Positions 14,710 to 22,878 of a DNA stretch of 33,117 nt are shown here, one piece after another. The stretch is from the NCBI GenBank assembly GCA_017504585.1, contig JAFVQX010000066.1:1-33117 (forward strand), written 5' to 3'. Origin of the DNA: Lentisphaeria bacterium. Lineage in GTDB: Bacteria > Verrucomicrobiota > Lentisphaeria > Victivallales > Victivallaceae. The notes beneath the pieces are model-generated. The model was not told the origin of the DNA, made no database searches, and saw nothing but the letters and a program-made list of their open reading frames with translations. A program made the position numbers and the translations under genes. Position 1 is the first letter of the stretch. The number at the start of each line of letters is the position of its first letter.

Positions 14710-15204
14710 ATGAATTGGGGAAAGATATTTTCGCGGCGTGCACTGTTGCGTTTTTACGCTAAAATCGTGCGCGAAAAAGCCGACTCAAAGTATATAGCCC
14801 GCGGTTGGGCGATAGGTATGTTTTGCGGATGTTTTTTCCCATTCGGTATCCAGTTGTTTTTTTCCATCCCTGCGGCATTTCTCATGCGCGGCAGCAAGAT
14901 CGGAGCCACACTGGGGACCCTTCTTACCAATCATGTAACAATATTTTTCATTTATCCGCTGCAATGTTATGTGGGTGACCGCTTGATGGGTGGTCACTTA
15001 TCCTGGGAACAAATAAGATCTGCCATGGAAAATGTGTTGGCAAAACAGAGTTTTGACTCACTTTTTGCATTGGGCTGGCATTTGACTACAGCTTTTTTCA
15101 TCGGAGGAGCCATTCTGACAGCAATAATGACTCCGCTGACCTATGTGGGTGTAAAAAATCTGGTGGAAAAACGGCGGGCCCGCCGTGAAATGAAAAGTTC
15201 CTGA
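14710..15204 (+). CDS. DUF2062 membrane protein
   Basis: 164 residues matching the DUF2062 family of small inner-membrane proteins of unknown function. Typical features: a basic amphipathic start (RRALLRFYAKIVREKADSKYIARGWAIGMF), the signature CGCFFPFGIQLFFSIPAAFLMRGSK...GTLLTNHVTIFFIYPLQCYVGDRLMG (40-95), and a last TM (about 126-148) before a very basic tail (EKRRARREMK). Members often sit near lipopolysaccharide or secretion genes. SD AACAGGAGAG is strong. It follows secDF by 44 bases, so it is likely in the same transcript. Confidence 0.88.
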   Translation: MNWGKIFSRRALLRFYAKIVREKADSKYIARGWAIGMFCGCFFPFGIQLFFSIPAAFLMRGSKIGATLGTLLTNHVTIFFIYPLQCYVGDRLMGGHLSWEQIRSAMENVLAKQSFDSLFALGWHLTTAFFIGGAILTAIMTPLTYVGVKNLVEKRRARREMKSS

Positions 15205-15217
15205 AAAAACACATAGC

Positions 15218-15251
15218 ATTGCTTCCGGGGAATAAAATCAAAGGAAGCAAT
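15218..15251 (+). promoter_or_regulatory. Hairpin that buries the symporter ribosome-binding site
   Basis: A perfect 9-bp inverted repeat, ATTGCTTCC (15218-15226) and GGAAGCAAT (15243-15251), with a 16-base loop. The 3' arm contains the only SD (AAAGGAAG) for the ATG at 15256. Folding would block translation, so a trans-acting factor, temperature or coupling from the upstream gene would be needed to open it. Confidence 0.55.
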
Positions 15252-15255
15252 AATT

Positions 15256-17577
15256 ATGACTTTATGCGATTGGCTTATATTGATTATTCCGACCGCTATT
15301 GTTATGGGGGTGGGTATCTACTCCATGAAGTATGTCCGCAGTGTAGCGGACTTCCTCTCTGCCGGTCGGGTGACAGGGCGATATGTTATAAGTGTTGGCG
15401 ACGTGGCGGCGGCCCTTTCCATTATCGGGCTGGCGGCGTATGTTGAAGTGCACTACAAAACCGGTTTTGCTCTGGTATTCTGGAACAATATCCTGCTGCC
15501 GTTAGGGGTGGTCATAAGTTTGTTCGGATACTGCACTTACCGGTTCCGGGAAACCAAGGCCATGAGTCTGGGGCAGTTTCTGGAAATGCGTTACAACCGG
15601 TCGTTCCGTATTTTTGCGTCGTGTTTGCGCAGTGTATCGGAAATGCTGGCCAATATGATCATGCCGGCGATTGCGGCACGGTTTTTTATCTACTTTCTGG
15701 ACTTGCCGCATTCGGTAAATATTTTCGGTGTTCAGATATCGACTTTCGTTATTATTGTAACGATCTGTTTGACGCTGGCGATCACGCTTATCTGCTGCGG
15801 CGGTACGCTTTCGCTTTTGATCACTGACGCATTGCAGGGTATGTTCCTCTTCCCGCTGATGGTGATTTTTGTGATCTTCATTTTGTGGAAGTTCAACTGG
15901 TCAACGGATATCGTGCCGGTAATGAGCGACCGGGTGGCGGACGAAAGTTTTCTCAACCCCTACGACATATCCAATTTGCGGGACTTCAACTTGCTGACGG
16001 TCATTCTGGCAGTCGTTACCAGCATTATTCACCGTGCCAGCTGGATCGGTGCCGGTTACAGTACGGCAGCCAAATCGCCCCACGAACAGAAAATGGCTGG
16101 TTTGCTGGGGACCTGGCGTGGTGCATTGAACATGCTGTTTTATGTTCTGATCGCCATCGGTATTATTGTGATGATGAATCACAAGAGTTTTGCTACTGAT
16201 GCCCGCAAGATCAAGATCGCTTTAAGTGAACATATTTCGCAGGAATTGGTGCAACCCGATAAGCGTGCAGACTTTGTGCAGCGCATCGCCCAAGTTCCGG
16301 AACAGGTGCATCATATCGGCAAAGATGCACCGCTGTCGCAGGATAAAAACCTGGATACCCCGGTACTCAATGCCGCCCACGAAGCGTTTAAAAGCTACGA
16401 AGGCGAAGCCGAAGGCAACGCCCGCTTTCAGGAATACCGCACGCTTTATCATCAGCTGATGATGGCATCGGCCATGCGGGAGATGCTGCCGCCGGTGATC
16501 ATGGGGTTGTTCTGTCTGCTGCTGGTGCTGGCAATGATCTCCACGGATGATACCCGGATATTCAGTGCCAGTTTGACCTTTACGCAGGATGTGATACTGC
16601 CTTTGATGAAAAAACAGCCCACACCCAAACAGCACATGTGGCTGTTGCGGTGGGCATCCATCGGGGTAGGGGTGTTCTTTTTGTGCGGCAGTTTCTTCAT
16701 GTCGCAGCTGGATTACATCAACTTGTTTGTTACCTTGATGTGTATGATGTGGCTGGGCGGCTGCGGGCCGGTGATGATTTTCGGGCTTTACAGCCGTTTC
16801 GGGAACACTGCCGGGGCATTTGCGTCGCTGGTATCCGGTATGCTCTTATCGTTCGGCAGTATCTTTGTGCAGCGCAACTGGGCGGATGTGGTCTATCCGT
16901 GGCTGGCAAAACACAACTGGGTGGAACCGCTTGGCAGATTTCTGGAAGCGGTTTCGGCACCACTCAACCCCTATGTGGTCTGGAAGATGGACCCCGTAAA
17001 GTTCCCAATCAACTCTTACGAGCTTTATCTTCTGACCATGATCATTACACTTTTGATCTATGTGGCAGTTTCGGCGGCTACCCAGCGCAAGCCCTTCAAC
17101 CTTGACCGCATGCTCCACCGGGGTATCTACAATACCGACGGCGAAAAGAAAGAGAAGATGCACTGGTCATGGAAGACCATTTTCAGCAAACTCATCGGTA
17201 TCACGCCTGAATACACCCGTTCTGACCGGGTGATCGCCTGGAGCGTATTTATTTACAGCTTTATCTATAAATTCGTTCTGGCATTTATTCTGGTGATAAT
17301 CTGGAACGTGGTGACTCCGTGGCCCCTTGAGTGGTGGGGACACTACTTCTTTATCACCACATTGCTGATACCGGGGATCGTGGCGTTTATTTCCACATTC
17401 TGGTTCGGTATCGGCGGGGTGATCGATATGTACCGCCTGTTCCGCGATTTGGAAAAACGCACCGTTGACCCGCTGGATAACGGTGCGGTGGAAGGGAATG
17501 TATCGCTTTCCGACAAAGCCAAATTCTCCGAAGCCGAAGCCAGGGCAGAAGCTGAAAAAACTGAACAGGCAGAATAA
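15256..17577 (+). CDS. Sodium:solute symporter (SSS family), extended form
   Basis: Inner-membrane Na+-coupled importer of 773 residues. The LeuT-fold core is readable from residue 8: WLILIIPTAIVMGVGIYSMK, VADFLSAGRVTGRYVISVGDVAAALSIIGLAAYVE, then MSLGQFLEMRYNRSFRIFASCLRSVSE (the family 'leflErRyg...' helix). A hydrophilic insert of about 80 residues (317-396) lies between TM segments. Extra TM helices after ~600 and an acidic tail (EAEARAEAEKTEQAE) extend it beyond the usual 500-550. Substrates of the family include sugars, amino acids, nucleosides and sialic acid; none can be inferred here. Translation may be controlled by the hairpin at 15218-15251. A strong terminator follows at 17597. 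Confidence 0.9.
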   Translation: MTLCDWLILIIPTAIVMGVGIYSMKYVRSVADFLSAGRVTGRYVISVGDVAAALSIIGLAAYVEVHYKTGFALVFWNNILLPLGVVISLFGYCTYRFRETKAMSLGQFLEMRYNRSFRIFASCLRSVSEMLANMIMPAIAARFFIYFLDLPHSVNIFGVQISTFVIIVTICLTLAITLICCGGTLSLLITDALQGMFLFPLMVIFVIFILWKFNWSTDIVPVMSDRVADESFLNPYDISNLRDFNLLTVILAVVTSIIHRASWIGAGYSTAAKSPHEQKMAGLLGTWRGALNMLFYVLIAIGIIVMMNHKSFATDARKIKIALSEHISQELVQPDKRADFVQRIAQVPEQVHHIGKDAPLSQDKNLDTPVLNAAHEAFKSYEGEAEGNARFQEYRTLYHQLMMASAMREMLPPVIMGLFCLLLVLAMISTDDTRIFSASLTFTQDVILPLMKKQPTPKQHMWLLRWASIGVGVFFLCGSFFMSQLDYINLFVTLMCMMWLGGCGPVMIFGLYSRFGNTAGAFASLVSGMLLSFGSIFVQRNWADVVYPWLAKHNWVEPLGRFLEAVSAPLNPYVVWKMDPVKFPINSYELYLLTMIITLLIYVAVSAATQRKPFNLDRMLHRGIYNTDGEKKEKMHWSWKTIFSKLIGITPEYTRSDRVIAWSVFIYSFIYKFVLAFILVIIWNVVTPWPLEWWGHYFFITTLLIPGIVAFISTFWFGIGGVIDMYRLFRDLEKRTVDPLDNGAVEGNVSLSDKAKFSEAEARAEAEKTEQAE

Positions 17578-17596
17578 AAATACTTGAGTATCTGCA

Positions 17597-17632
17597 ATGC
17601 TCCGGACCGTTGAATAAGTCCGGAGCATTTTT
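17597..17632 (+). terminator. Rho-independent terminator of the symporter gene
   Basis: ATGCTCCGGAC (17597-17607), a 10-base loop and GTCCGGAGCAT (17618-17628) form a perfect 11-bp stem followed by TTTTA. It lies about 20 bases past the stop and is the cleanest terminator in the window. Confidence 0.93.
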
Positions 17633-17766
17633 ATGGTATGCGCCAAATACATATCGGCTCAACCGGCGAGTCCGATCGTAATATCGCTGTTTCGTCATAA
17701 TGAGAGTTTCTGCGATAGTAAAGGATAGTAATGAGCAGATTTTCGGCTTGCCGGTGAACTTTTTAT

Positions 17767-17795
17767 TTGCAATAGATTTTAATTTATGTTATATT
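17767..17795 (+). promoter_or_regulatory. Promoter of the structured RNA / repeat-protein unit
   Basis: TTGCAA (17767-17772), 17 bases, TATATT (17790-17795), with a predicted start near 17802. No gene begins for another 260 bases, so the transcript opens with a long non-coding segment. Confidence 0.68.
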
Positions 17796-17801
17796 ACCAG
17801 G

Positions 17802-18047
17802 TATGGACTGCAAAATCAAGAAACAAGAAGAGGTTTGCTGAAATCAAAAAATCAAACTTATACATTTAACCGATAAAACGTCTACCACCATGAACTCGCA
17901 CTTCAGAAAACAGGCGTTAAGCAAAAGAACTTTTATTGGGTCAGAGTGTCCATGCAAAAGCATGTGGCACATTCTGATTGGGTGTTCTTTTGCATACGCT
18001 GTGCGAGGCGTTGGTGGTAGGCACTATTCGGGATGTGCCTTTTTTTT
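17802..18047 (+). ncRNA. Candidate structured RNA with rod-like fold and intrinsic terminator
   Basis: The region lacks a credible ORF but has strong nested complementarity. Outer stem: CTACCACCA (17882-17890) with TGGTGGTAG (18012-18020). Second stem: CTCGCAC (17895-17901) with GTGCGAG (18001-18007). Then a short GCGT/ACGC helix (17914-17917 with 17996-17999). Then a perfect 10-bp helix GCAAAAGAAC/GTTCTTTTGC (17921-17930 with 17984-17993). The apical hairpin is 17941-17977, with about 15 pairs around an AAAA loop. All lie on one axis, giving an irregular rod of about 140 nt. A terminator (AGGCAC/GTGCCT, 18019-18040, then eight Us) follows immediately and shares two bases with the outer stem. 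It has its own promoter at 17767. The shape recalls 6S RNA, but no sequence signature confirms that. It could also be a 5' attenuator for the gene at 18065. The first ~80 nt are A-rich and look unpaired. Confidence 0.6.
18019..18047 (+). terminator. Intrinsic terminator after the structured RNA
   Basis: Stem AGGCAC (18019-18024) and GTGCCT (18035-18040) with a 10-base loop, followed directly by an eight-T run (18040-18047). It sits 18 bases before the ATG at 18065, so read-through would be required to express that gene from the upstream promoter. Confidence 0.78.
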
Positions 18048-18064
18048 GCAGGAATGTTGCCCCT

Positions 18065-18421
18065 ATGAATGAGCTTTTGCCGGAAGAATTTGCCGCCTTG
18101 AATGATTGCCGCCATGCCCGTAATGAGTATTTGCACAGATGGTTGAAAGCGCTTTGCGAATTTCCCAAACTGTGGATCTTCTGCGATGTGTACGGGGATT
18201 TCAGTTCGGGCGCGTGGGCGGTGCTGCTTTCGCATCGCCCGGAGTTTGTGAGCCATGCTCCGTTGAGTGCTTTTTCTGCCGGCGAGTGGCGGCATGTACT
18301 GATTTATCAACCACAGTTGATAAGTTACTGCAATAAGTGGTCAGATTTTTCTGCTGCGCAAAAAGCCGCGCTCTTGAAACTCCAGCCGGAACTTACCCGA
18401 TACATAAAAAAAGCGCCCTGA
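18065..18421 (+). CDS. Small protein with degenerate ~24-residue repeats
   Basis: 118 residues starting at 18065 with a distant AGGA (11 bases up). After a 40-residue N-terminal segment, three repeats of 24-25 residues can be aligned on Phe46, Phe70 and Phe95. The pattern is FS...W..LL..rPEf, then FS.geW..vLiyQPQl, then FSaaqkaaLLklQPEl. From memory, longer proteins with repeats of the type 'W..fsg.dW..LL..QPqfadkC' are abundant in some gut bacteria, and this is a short, decayed version; I know no function for them. Cys, Trp and aromatic residues are frequent. There is no signal peptide or TM helix. It converges with the phosphoesterase gene, the two sharing a hairpin at 18411-18435. An in-frame extension upstream to 17978 would run through the terminator and is unlikely. 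Confidence 0.62.
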   Translation: MNELLPEEFAALNDCRHARNEYLHRWLKALCEFPKLWIFCDVYGDFSSGAWAVLLSHRPEFVSHAPLSAFSAGEWRHVLIYQPQLISYCNKWSDFSAAQKAALLKLQPELTRYIKKAP

Positions 18422-18435
18422 AAAAGCGGGCGCTT
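18411..18435 (-). terminator. Terminator between convergent genes
   Basis: AAGCGCCC (18411-18418) and GGGCGCTT (18428-18435) form an 8-bp GC-rich stem with a 9-base loop. On the minus strand it is followed by a run of Ts (complement of the A-run 18406-18412), so it terminates the phosphoesterase operon. On the plus strand the stem overlaps the stop of the repeat protein but lacks a U-run. Confidence 0.85.
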
Positions 18436-18454
18436 GAGTGTCTGCTGAAACAGC

Positions 18455-20260
18455 TTATTTATCTTTGGCCACCGGCAGTGGATAGGCTTTCAGCTCTTTA
18501 TCCAGATAAAGTTCAGTAAGTTTGCCGTTGCGGTCGATGACAAATTCATCAAATTTTTTGCCGTTTTCGTCAATAGCTTTGACCAGAAGTTTTTCCGGCG
18601 AACAACTTACATGTATGTAGCTGAAATCCGGCTTGGCAGAGCTGCCTTTGGGCGCGTCGCCGGTCAGCCAGTTTACCGGCGAAACCGGCAGTGCCGGCGG
18701 CGCTTTGGGTTCAATACGGGTCACCAGACTGCGGGAGCCTTCGGCTGCACGCCAATAACGGTGACAATGCCCGGCGACCCACAGGTGGATCTTGCCGGAT
18801 TCAGATTTGTCCTGCAGCATATCCAATGCCAGCTCGCGGATGGTATTGTTGAATTTACTGCGTGATATCTGCACTTCGCCGTGAGCAATAACGACCCGGA
18901 ACGCGGCATTGCGGAAAGCTTCGGAGCGCCGGACTTGTTTAAGCCACTGTGCCTGTTTGCGCATAAGTTTTTTCATATCCAGCAAAGGCCCGTTGAAGGC
19001 ATTGAGTTTGCCACTGCTGAAATACTCGCCGCAATCCAGCACGATAAAGAACACCTTGCCCAGCTGGAACGAAAAATAGCTCTTTTCGTCGGGCATCTGG
19101 AAGTGATCATACCACTCTTCGGCGGCAATGCCGTTGGTGTCGTGATTGCTGCGCACCAGCAGCCACGGACGGAGCTTTTCGCCTGCAGCCGGTGCAAAGT
19201 CGTTGAAAAGATCGGTCAGCAGATATTTTTCCACATTGTGTATGTAACTGTCGGTATCGCCGATATGCACCAGAAAGTCCGCCGCCTTATATTCGGGGAA
19301 AGTGCGCAGTTTATTCAGCAGCTCTCTCCGCTGGGCAACTGTCTGGCAGCTCTTGGAAAGCGAAAGCTGCGTATCGCCGAAAAGCAGAAATGAAAAATTA
19401 TCTTTGTCGGGATTGTGCAATGTCTTTACCGGCGTAAAAACTTCTTTATAAGTCCGGGGCGAGCGGCAGGGGCGGCGCAAGCCATCCTGACCCGCCGGCG
19501 GCTCCAGCAGCACCAACCGGTACTCTATATCGCCCCAGTTGGCAATGCCGCTGATCCTGACCCGGTGGATACGGCTTCTTTCCCGCAATACAAGCTCGCC
19601 TGTGGTATCATATTCGCGGAGCCACTCCTTGTCGCCTTTTTTGCGGTAATCCACCCCGGCGGGGATCGCTTCGGTGGTCACAAAGCTGAACATTACACTG
19701 TCGCGGTCGGGGCGCAACGCCATTTCCGGATGTGCCAGAGCCGCTTTGACCGGCTGGTAATCTTTCATAAGTTCTACGGCAAGATCCCAGATTATTTTGC
19801 GGTTTTTGCCGTAGCAATAATCATATTTCCAGTTGGTCCGGCGGGTGTTGAAGAGTATTTCATTGCGTCCGGCCTTCAGTTCCAGCGGCACGATGTGATC
19901 GGTGCTTTTGACGTGCAGTATATCGTAACCCAGAGCGTATTCCCGGAAATCGTAGATCATCTTGCCGTTCAAATACAAAGAAAAGAGTTTGCTGCCAATA
20001 CCCAGCCAGACGGTTTGGGCCTTGTCAACATCAATAAAGCCCCGGATCGCTGCCGAGTCTTTGCCGTTGGCAATAGTATCAAGATTTATTGCTTTGTCCG
20101 AAAGAGTCAGTTTTTGAGCAGCGCTCCCGATGTTCAACCCTTTGAGAAAAGTTTTTTCATCGATTTTGAAAAATTCCACATCCCACTTTTCCGGCAAAGC
20201 TACTGCGGCGGCGAGGTTCCAGGCCAACAATCCGCATAACAGCATAAAAAAGTTTTTCAT
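18455..20260 (-). CDS. Secreted calcineurin-like metallophosphoesterase
   Basis: 601 residues with a signal peptide (MKNFFMLLCGLLAWNLAAAVA, cut near 19-21). Residues ~25-165 form a beta-sandwich likely to bind carbohydrate or act as a spacer. Residues ~175-275 resemble the Fn3-like N-terminal domain of purple acid phosphatases. The catalytic domain has all metal motifs in order: FGDTQ (294-298), HIGDTDS (332-338), SNHD (371-374, usually GNHD), VIAHGE (457-462) and AGHCH (496-500). It should hydrolyse phosphomono- or diesters in the periplasm or outside; the substrate is unknown. It is the last gene of the rdgB operon, 22 bases after the PfkB kinase, and is followed by a terminator. A phosphorylated sugar or nucleotide substrate shared with the kinase is possible but unproven. 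Confidence 0.9.
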   Translation of the reverse strand: MKNFFMLLCGLLAWNLAAAVALPEKWDVEFFKIDEKTFLKGLNIGSAAQKLTLSDKAINLDTIANGKDSAAIRGFIDVDKAQTVWLGIGSKLFSLYLNGKMIYDFREYALGYDILHVKSTDHIVPLELKAGRNEILFNTRRTNWKYDYCYGKNRKIIWDLAVELMKDYQPVKAALAHPEMALRPDRDSVMFSFVTTEAIPAGVDYRKKGDKEWLREYDTTGELVLRERSRIHRVRISGIANWGDIEYRLVLLEPPAGQDGLRRPCRSPRTYKEVFTPVKTLHNPDKDNFSFLLFGDTQLSLSKSCQTVAQRRELLNKLRTFPEYKAADFLVHIGDTDSYIHNVEKYLLTDLFNDFAPAAGEKLRPWLLVRSNHDTNGIAAEEWYDHFQMPDEKSYFSFQLGKVFFIVLDCGEYFSSGKLNAFNGPLLDMKKLMRKQAQWLKQVRRSEAFRNAAFRVVIAHGEVQISRSKFNNTIRELALDMLQDKSESGKIHLWVAGHCHRYWRAAEGSRSLVTRIEPKAPPALPVSPVNWLTGDAPKGSSAKPDFSYIHVSCSPEKLLVKAIDENGKKFDEFVIDRNGKLTELYLDKELKAYPLPVAKDK

Positions 20261-20282
20261 GAGTCGATCCCGTCAGTAAAAG

Positions 20283-21479
20283 TTATTGGTTGGCAAGGTA
20301 ATAGTCGCAGTAACGTTTGACTTGGGCGTATTTATCGCCTTTGGATTTTTCCAGATAAGTTCCGCCCAGACAGAAACAGGCAAAACCTCCGGAGGCATCT
20401 GCCCACGCTGCCGCGGTACGCAAATCAAGTTCTCCGGCCTTGGCGCCATCGGAAAGCTGCATGATGATCGAAGCCAGCAAGCCGCCGGCAAAGTTGTCGC
20501 CGCAGCCGGTGGTATCGCCCCGCTTTTCGGGGTACTTGGCAAGGTCTTCGTTGACCAGTTCGTTTACGCCCAGCGAGGCGAGGTCAAACTTCTTGAAAAG
20601 TCTGCCGTCGCTGTAAACATGGAAGTTTTTGGCGCCGTGGGTGATGGTCATGGCGCTGACGCCGCGGTTGGCAAAAAATTCCACGATCTTTTCCAGAGTT
20701 TCTTCGCCGGAGAGGCGGCGGGCTTCATCCCAGTCAACTGCCAGTACGTCGATATATTTGTAGGCTTCGTCGCTGTCGCCCATGGGCCAGCGGCCGTTGG
20801 GGTCGCGCATTTCGTTGCGGAAGTCGAAAACGGTGGCAACCATGTTGATCTTGCCGGCTTCTTTGCCCCGCTTGAGCAGCGCTGTCAGATTGTCGTGCAG
20901 CGGCGGAACCAATGCCGTGGCGCTGAAGACCAGTACGTCAGAAGCAAAAAACTCATCGCCCAGATCTGCGGGCTGATAGTTGTTGGCGGCCCCGATAACA
21001 TTGACAAAGGTTCTTTCGCCCTTGCCGTCGTGGTATCTCGGGTCGCTCAAAACCTGGGTGGAGGGCGTAAACCCTTCGCCTTTGGGGTAATTGGTAATAT
21101 CCAGCGGAGTCTGCGCAAGGATGCTTTCGATAAAATCAGCATCGCTGTCACTGCCCCGGGCACCGTAAAATTTGACCTGGGCGGGATATTCGCTGCAAAG
21201 CTGGGCGGCGTTGACTGCCGCCACTACTGCCGGACCGCCTACGTTGCGGGCGGAAACCGGGGCATTGCCGGTCAATTCCGCAAGCATCTGCAAGGCGGGT
21301 ACATTGGTGAATTTTTCCAGACTTTCCATAAACACCAGTTGACCGGGCACCAAACCGCCGTCACCGGGTTTTACGCTGGAATATTTTTTGAACGCTGCCG
21401 AAGAAAAATCCACGTTGGCGTAAACGCAATCTACCAGCGAACAGCCGGTGACAGATACAGAGATGTTTTTTTTGCTCAT
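20283..21479 (-). CDS. PfkB-family carbohydrate/nucleoside kinase
   Basis: Cytoplasmic ribokinase-fold kinase, 398 residues, somewhat longer than the usual 300-340. Motif 1 is near 70-82 (LTGNAPVSARNVGGPAVVAAV). The C-terminal signature RGDTTGCGDNFAGGLLASI (320-338) carries the catalytic Asp328 and anion hole. AVDWDEARRLSGEETLEKIVEFF (247-269) is the typical post-strand helix. Residues PRYHDGKGERTFVN (147-160) resemble the 'dG.Rt' strand of adenosine- and fructokinase-type members. The substrate is probably a sugar or nucleoside but cannot be chosen. Its ATG overlaps the TGA of the upstream glycosyltransferase (ATGA), indicating translational coupling; SD is AAAGGAT. The phosphoesterase gene follows. 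Confidence 0.92.
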   Translation of the reverse strand: MSKKNISVSVTGCSLVDCVYANVDFSSAAFKKYSSVKPGDGGLVPGQLVFMESLEKFTNVPALQMLAELTGNAPVSARNVGGPAVVAAVNAAQLCSEYPAQVKFYGARGSDSDADFIESILAQTPLDITNYPKGEGFTPSTQVLSDPRYHDGKGERTFVNVIGAANNYQPADLGDEFFASDVLVFSATALVPPLHDNLTALLKRGKEAGKINMVATVFDFRNEMRDPNGRWPMGDSDEAYKYIDVLAVDWDEARRLSGEETLEKIVEFFANRGVSAMTITHGAKNFHVYSDGRLFKKFDLASLGVNELVNEDLAKYPEKRGDTTGCGDNFAGGLLASIIMQLSDGAKAGELDLRTAAAWADASGGFACFCLGGTYLEKSKGDKYAQVKRYCDYYLANQ

Positions 21480-22878
21480 AGGGTTATCCTTTCGATATTG
21501 TTATCTTCTGTGGTAAAATCCATTTTTAACGTCATTTGAGTTGCCATAGCTATCAGCATGGGCAATGCGGGCAAAAGGTAGCGGGGGCTGATGACCGGCC
21601 CCGGCGCCCAGATGTAGTAAAAGACCAGCACGCCGAATATCAGCAAATAGCGCCACTGCCGCTTGAATAAATAGAAAGTCAGGCGCACCGCCGCCAGCAG
21701 CAGCGTAAGCAAATGCACCGCCAAAAGGGGCAGCAGAATAAAGATCCACCCCCACTTATCCCCCAGATAGTGCTGTACTGCGGCAATAAAACCCTGTTGG
21801 CGCAGTACCGCCATAGTGCCCCGTTCCCCCCGGGTGATATGGTTGTTTTCCAGCATAGTCGGCAAATCGGGCAGCAGATTGAATACATTGGGCAGATGGG
21901 TGATCGCTGCCGATACGGGGTATTGTTTGATCAACTTGATAAATTGAGCTTTTTCCACTCATTCTGTGCCTTAAGCGACTGATATTTGGCAGGGTTTTTT
22001 CTGAAAGCAGCATCGGCCCGGGCCAGCAGACGTTTTTTCCATACTTCGGAACTTTCGCCGGTGGCGTGAGCTGATATTGCCGACCCGTTATGAAAGTAGA
22101 TATTGGCGGTGTTGCCGTCAAATCCGCCGCAGAGTTTGTAATTTTCGTACCAGATCGGCACCAGCAGCAGCGAAACAAAAAATATGAGCGTGACCATTCC
22201 CGCAACCAAACTCTTCCAGCCGTGGGCCGTTGCCAGCAATATCACCGGCAGCCCCACCAGCACCACCGGCAGATTGACCGGCTTTACGAAACAACCGGCG
22301 ATCGCCAGCAAGGTCAATCCGGCAAAGTAGACCATTTGCCGCTCCCTGATAAGATATATGGTCATAAAAAGCTGCCAGGCGGCAATGATCCCCAAAAGAT
22401 TATCTGCCAGAATGAGCGGCGATACGGCAATCGCGGTCATATTCAAGGCATAAAGCCAACCCCCCAGCAATGCCGGACGGTCGCCGGTAAATTTCCGGAG
22501 TGCCAGAGTTATGGGCAGCACGCCCGAGGCCCCCAGCAGTATCCCTGCCAGCGCTGCCGGCAAAAAACTGCTGCCGAAAAGTTTTATCGTAAGCGCCAGA
22601 AACCACGGGTAGCCGCAAGGGCGTATCAGCTCCGGAATATTTGATCCGGGCGCTGTAACATATCCATCTCCGGCAGCCAGTGCCGTTGCCGGCGACCAGT
22701 AGCCCATACTGTCCGGCCGCAGCAATGTTGCCGGTTCAGCAAGTGCGGGCAAAGCCAGCAGCAGCCGCAAAAGTACAGCAACGCAGAACAAAAAGGCAAA
22801 ATGCCGCCAGAACCTGCCGTTTTTCATCGGCCGGAGAAAACGGAATTTATAAAATTGCAGCTTACGCTTAAAACTCAT
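21476..22878 (-). CDS. ArnT/PMT-like membrane glycosyltransferase, interrupted by a frameshift
   Basis: Polytopic GT-C-fold enzyme that transfers a sugar from a lipid carrier to an acceptor outside the membrane. Two frames make up one gene: 22878-21931 (315 residues) and 21958-21476 (160 residues). The first half has a cytoplasmic basic start, TM1, then an acidic loop motif RPDSMGYWSPATALAAGDGY (~52-71, typical of the catalytic Asp loop) and PCGYPWFLALTIKLFG. The second half ends with TM helices and the ISPRYLLPALPML motif typical of the family. In the first frame translation stops at ...NEWKKLNLSS. Inserting one A into the A5 run (complement of T 21950-21954) gives NEWKKAQFIKLIKQYP and fuses the frames into 467 residues, a normal length. 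As written, the product is split. It overlaps rdgB by 11 bases upstream and pfkB by four bases downstream. Confidence 0.82.

Noticed and set aside
17581-18064. tRNA, tmRNA, RNase P RNA or SRP RNA in the gap before 18065
   Set aside because: None of the conserved cores (T-loop, tag ORF, RNase P GAGGAAAGUCC, SRP apex) is visible; 6S remains only a shape-based possibility.
17890-18072. 60-residue ORF in the structured RNA region
   Set aside because: It crosses the rod hairpins and the terminator, has no RBS and an unlikely Cys-rich sequence.
21953-21963. Independent second gene starting with GTG after the 315-residue glycosyltransferase half
   Set aside because: The two products fit one family end to end and a single A restores the frame; no SD precedes the GTG.
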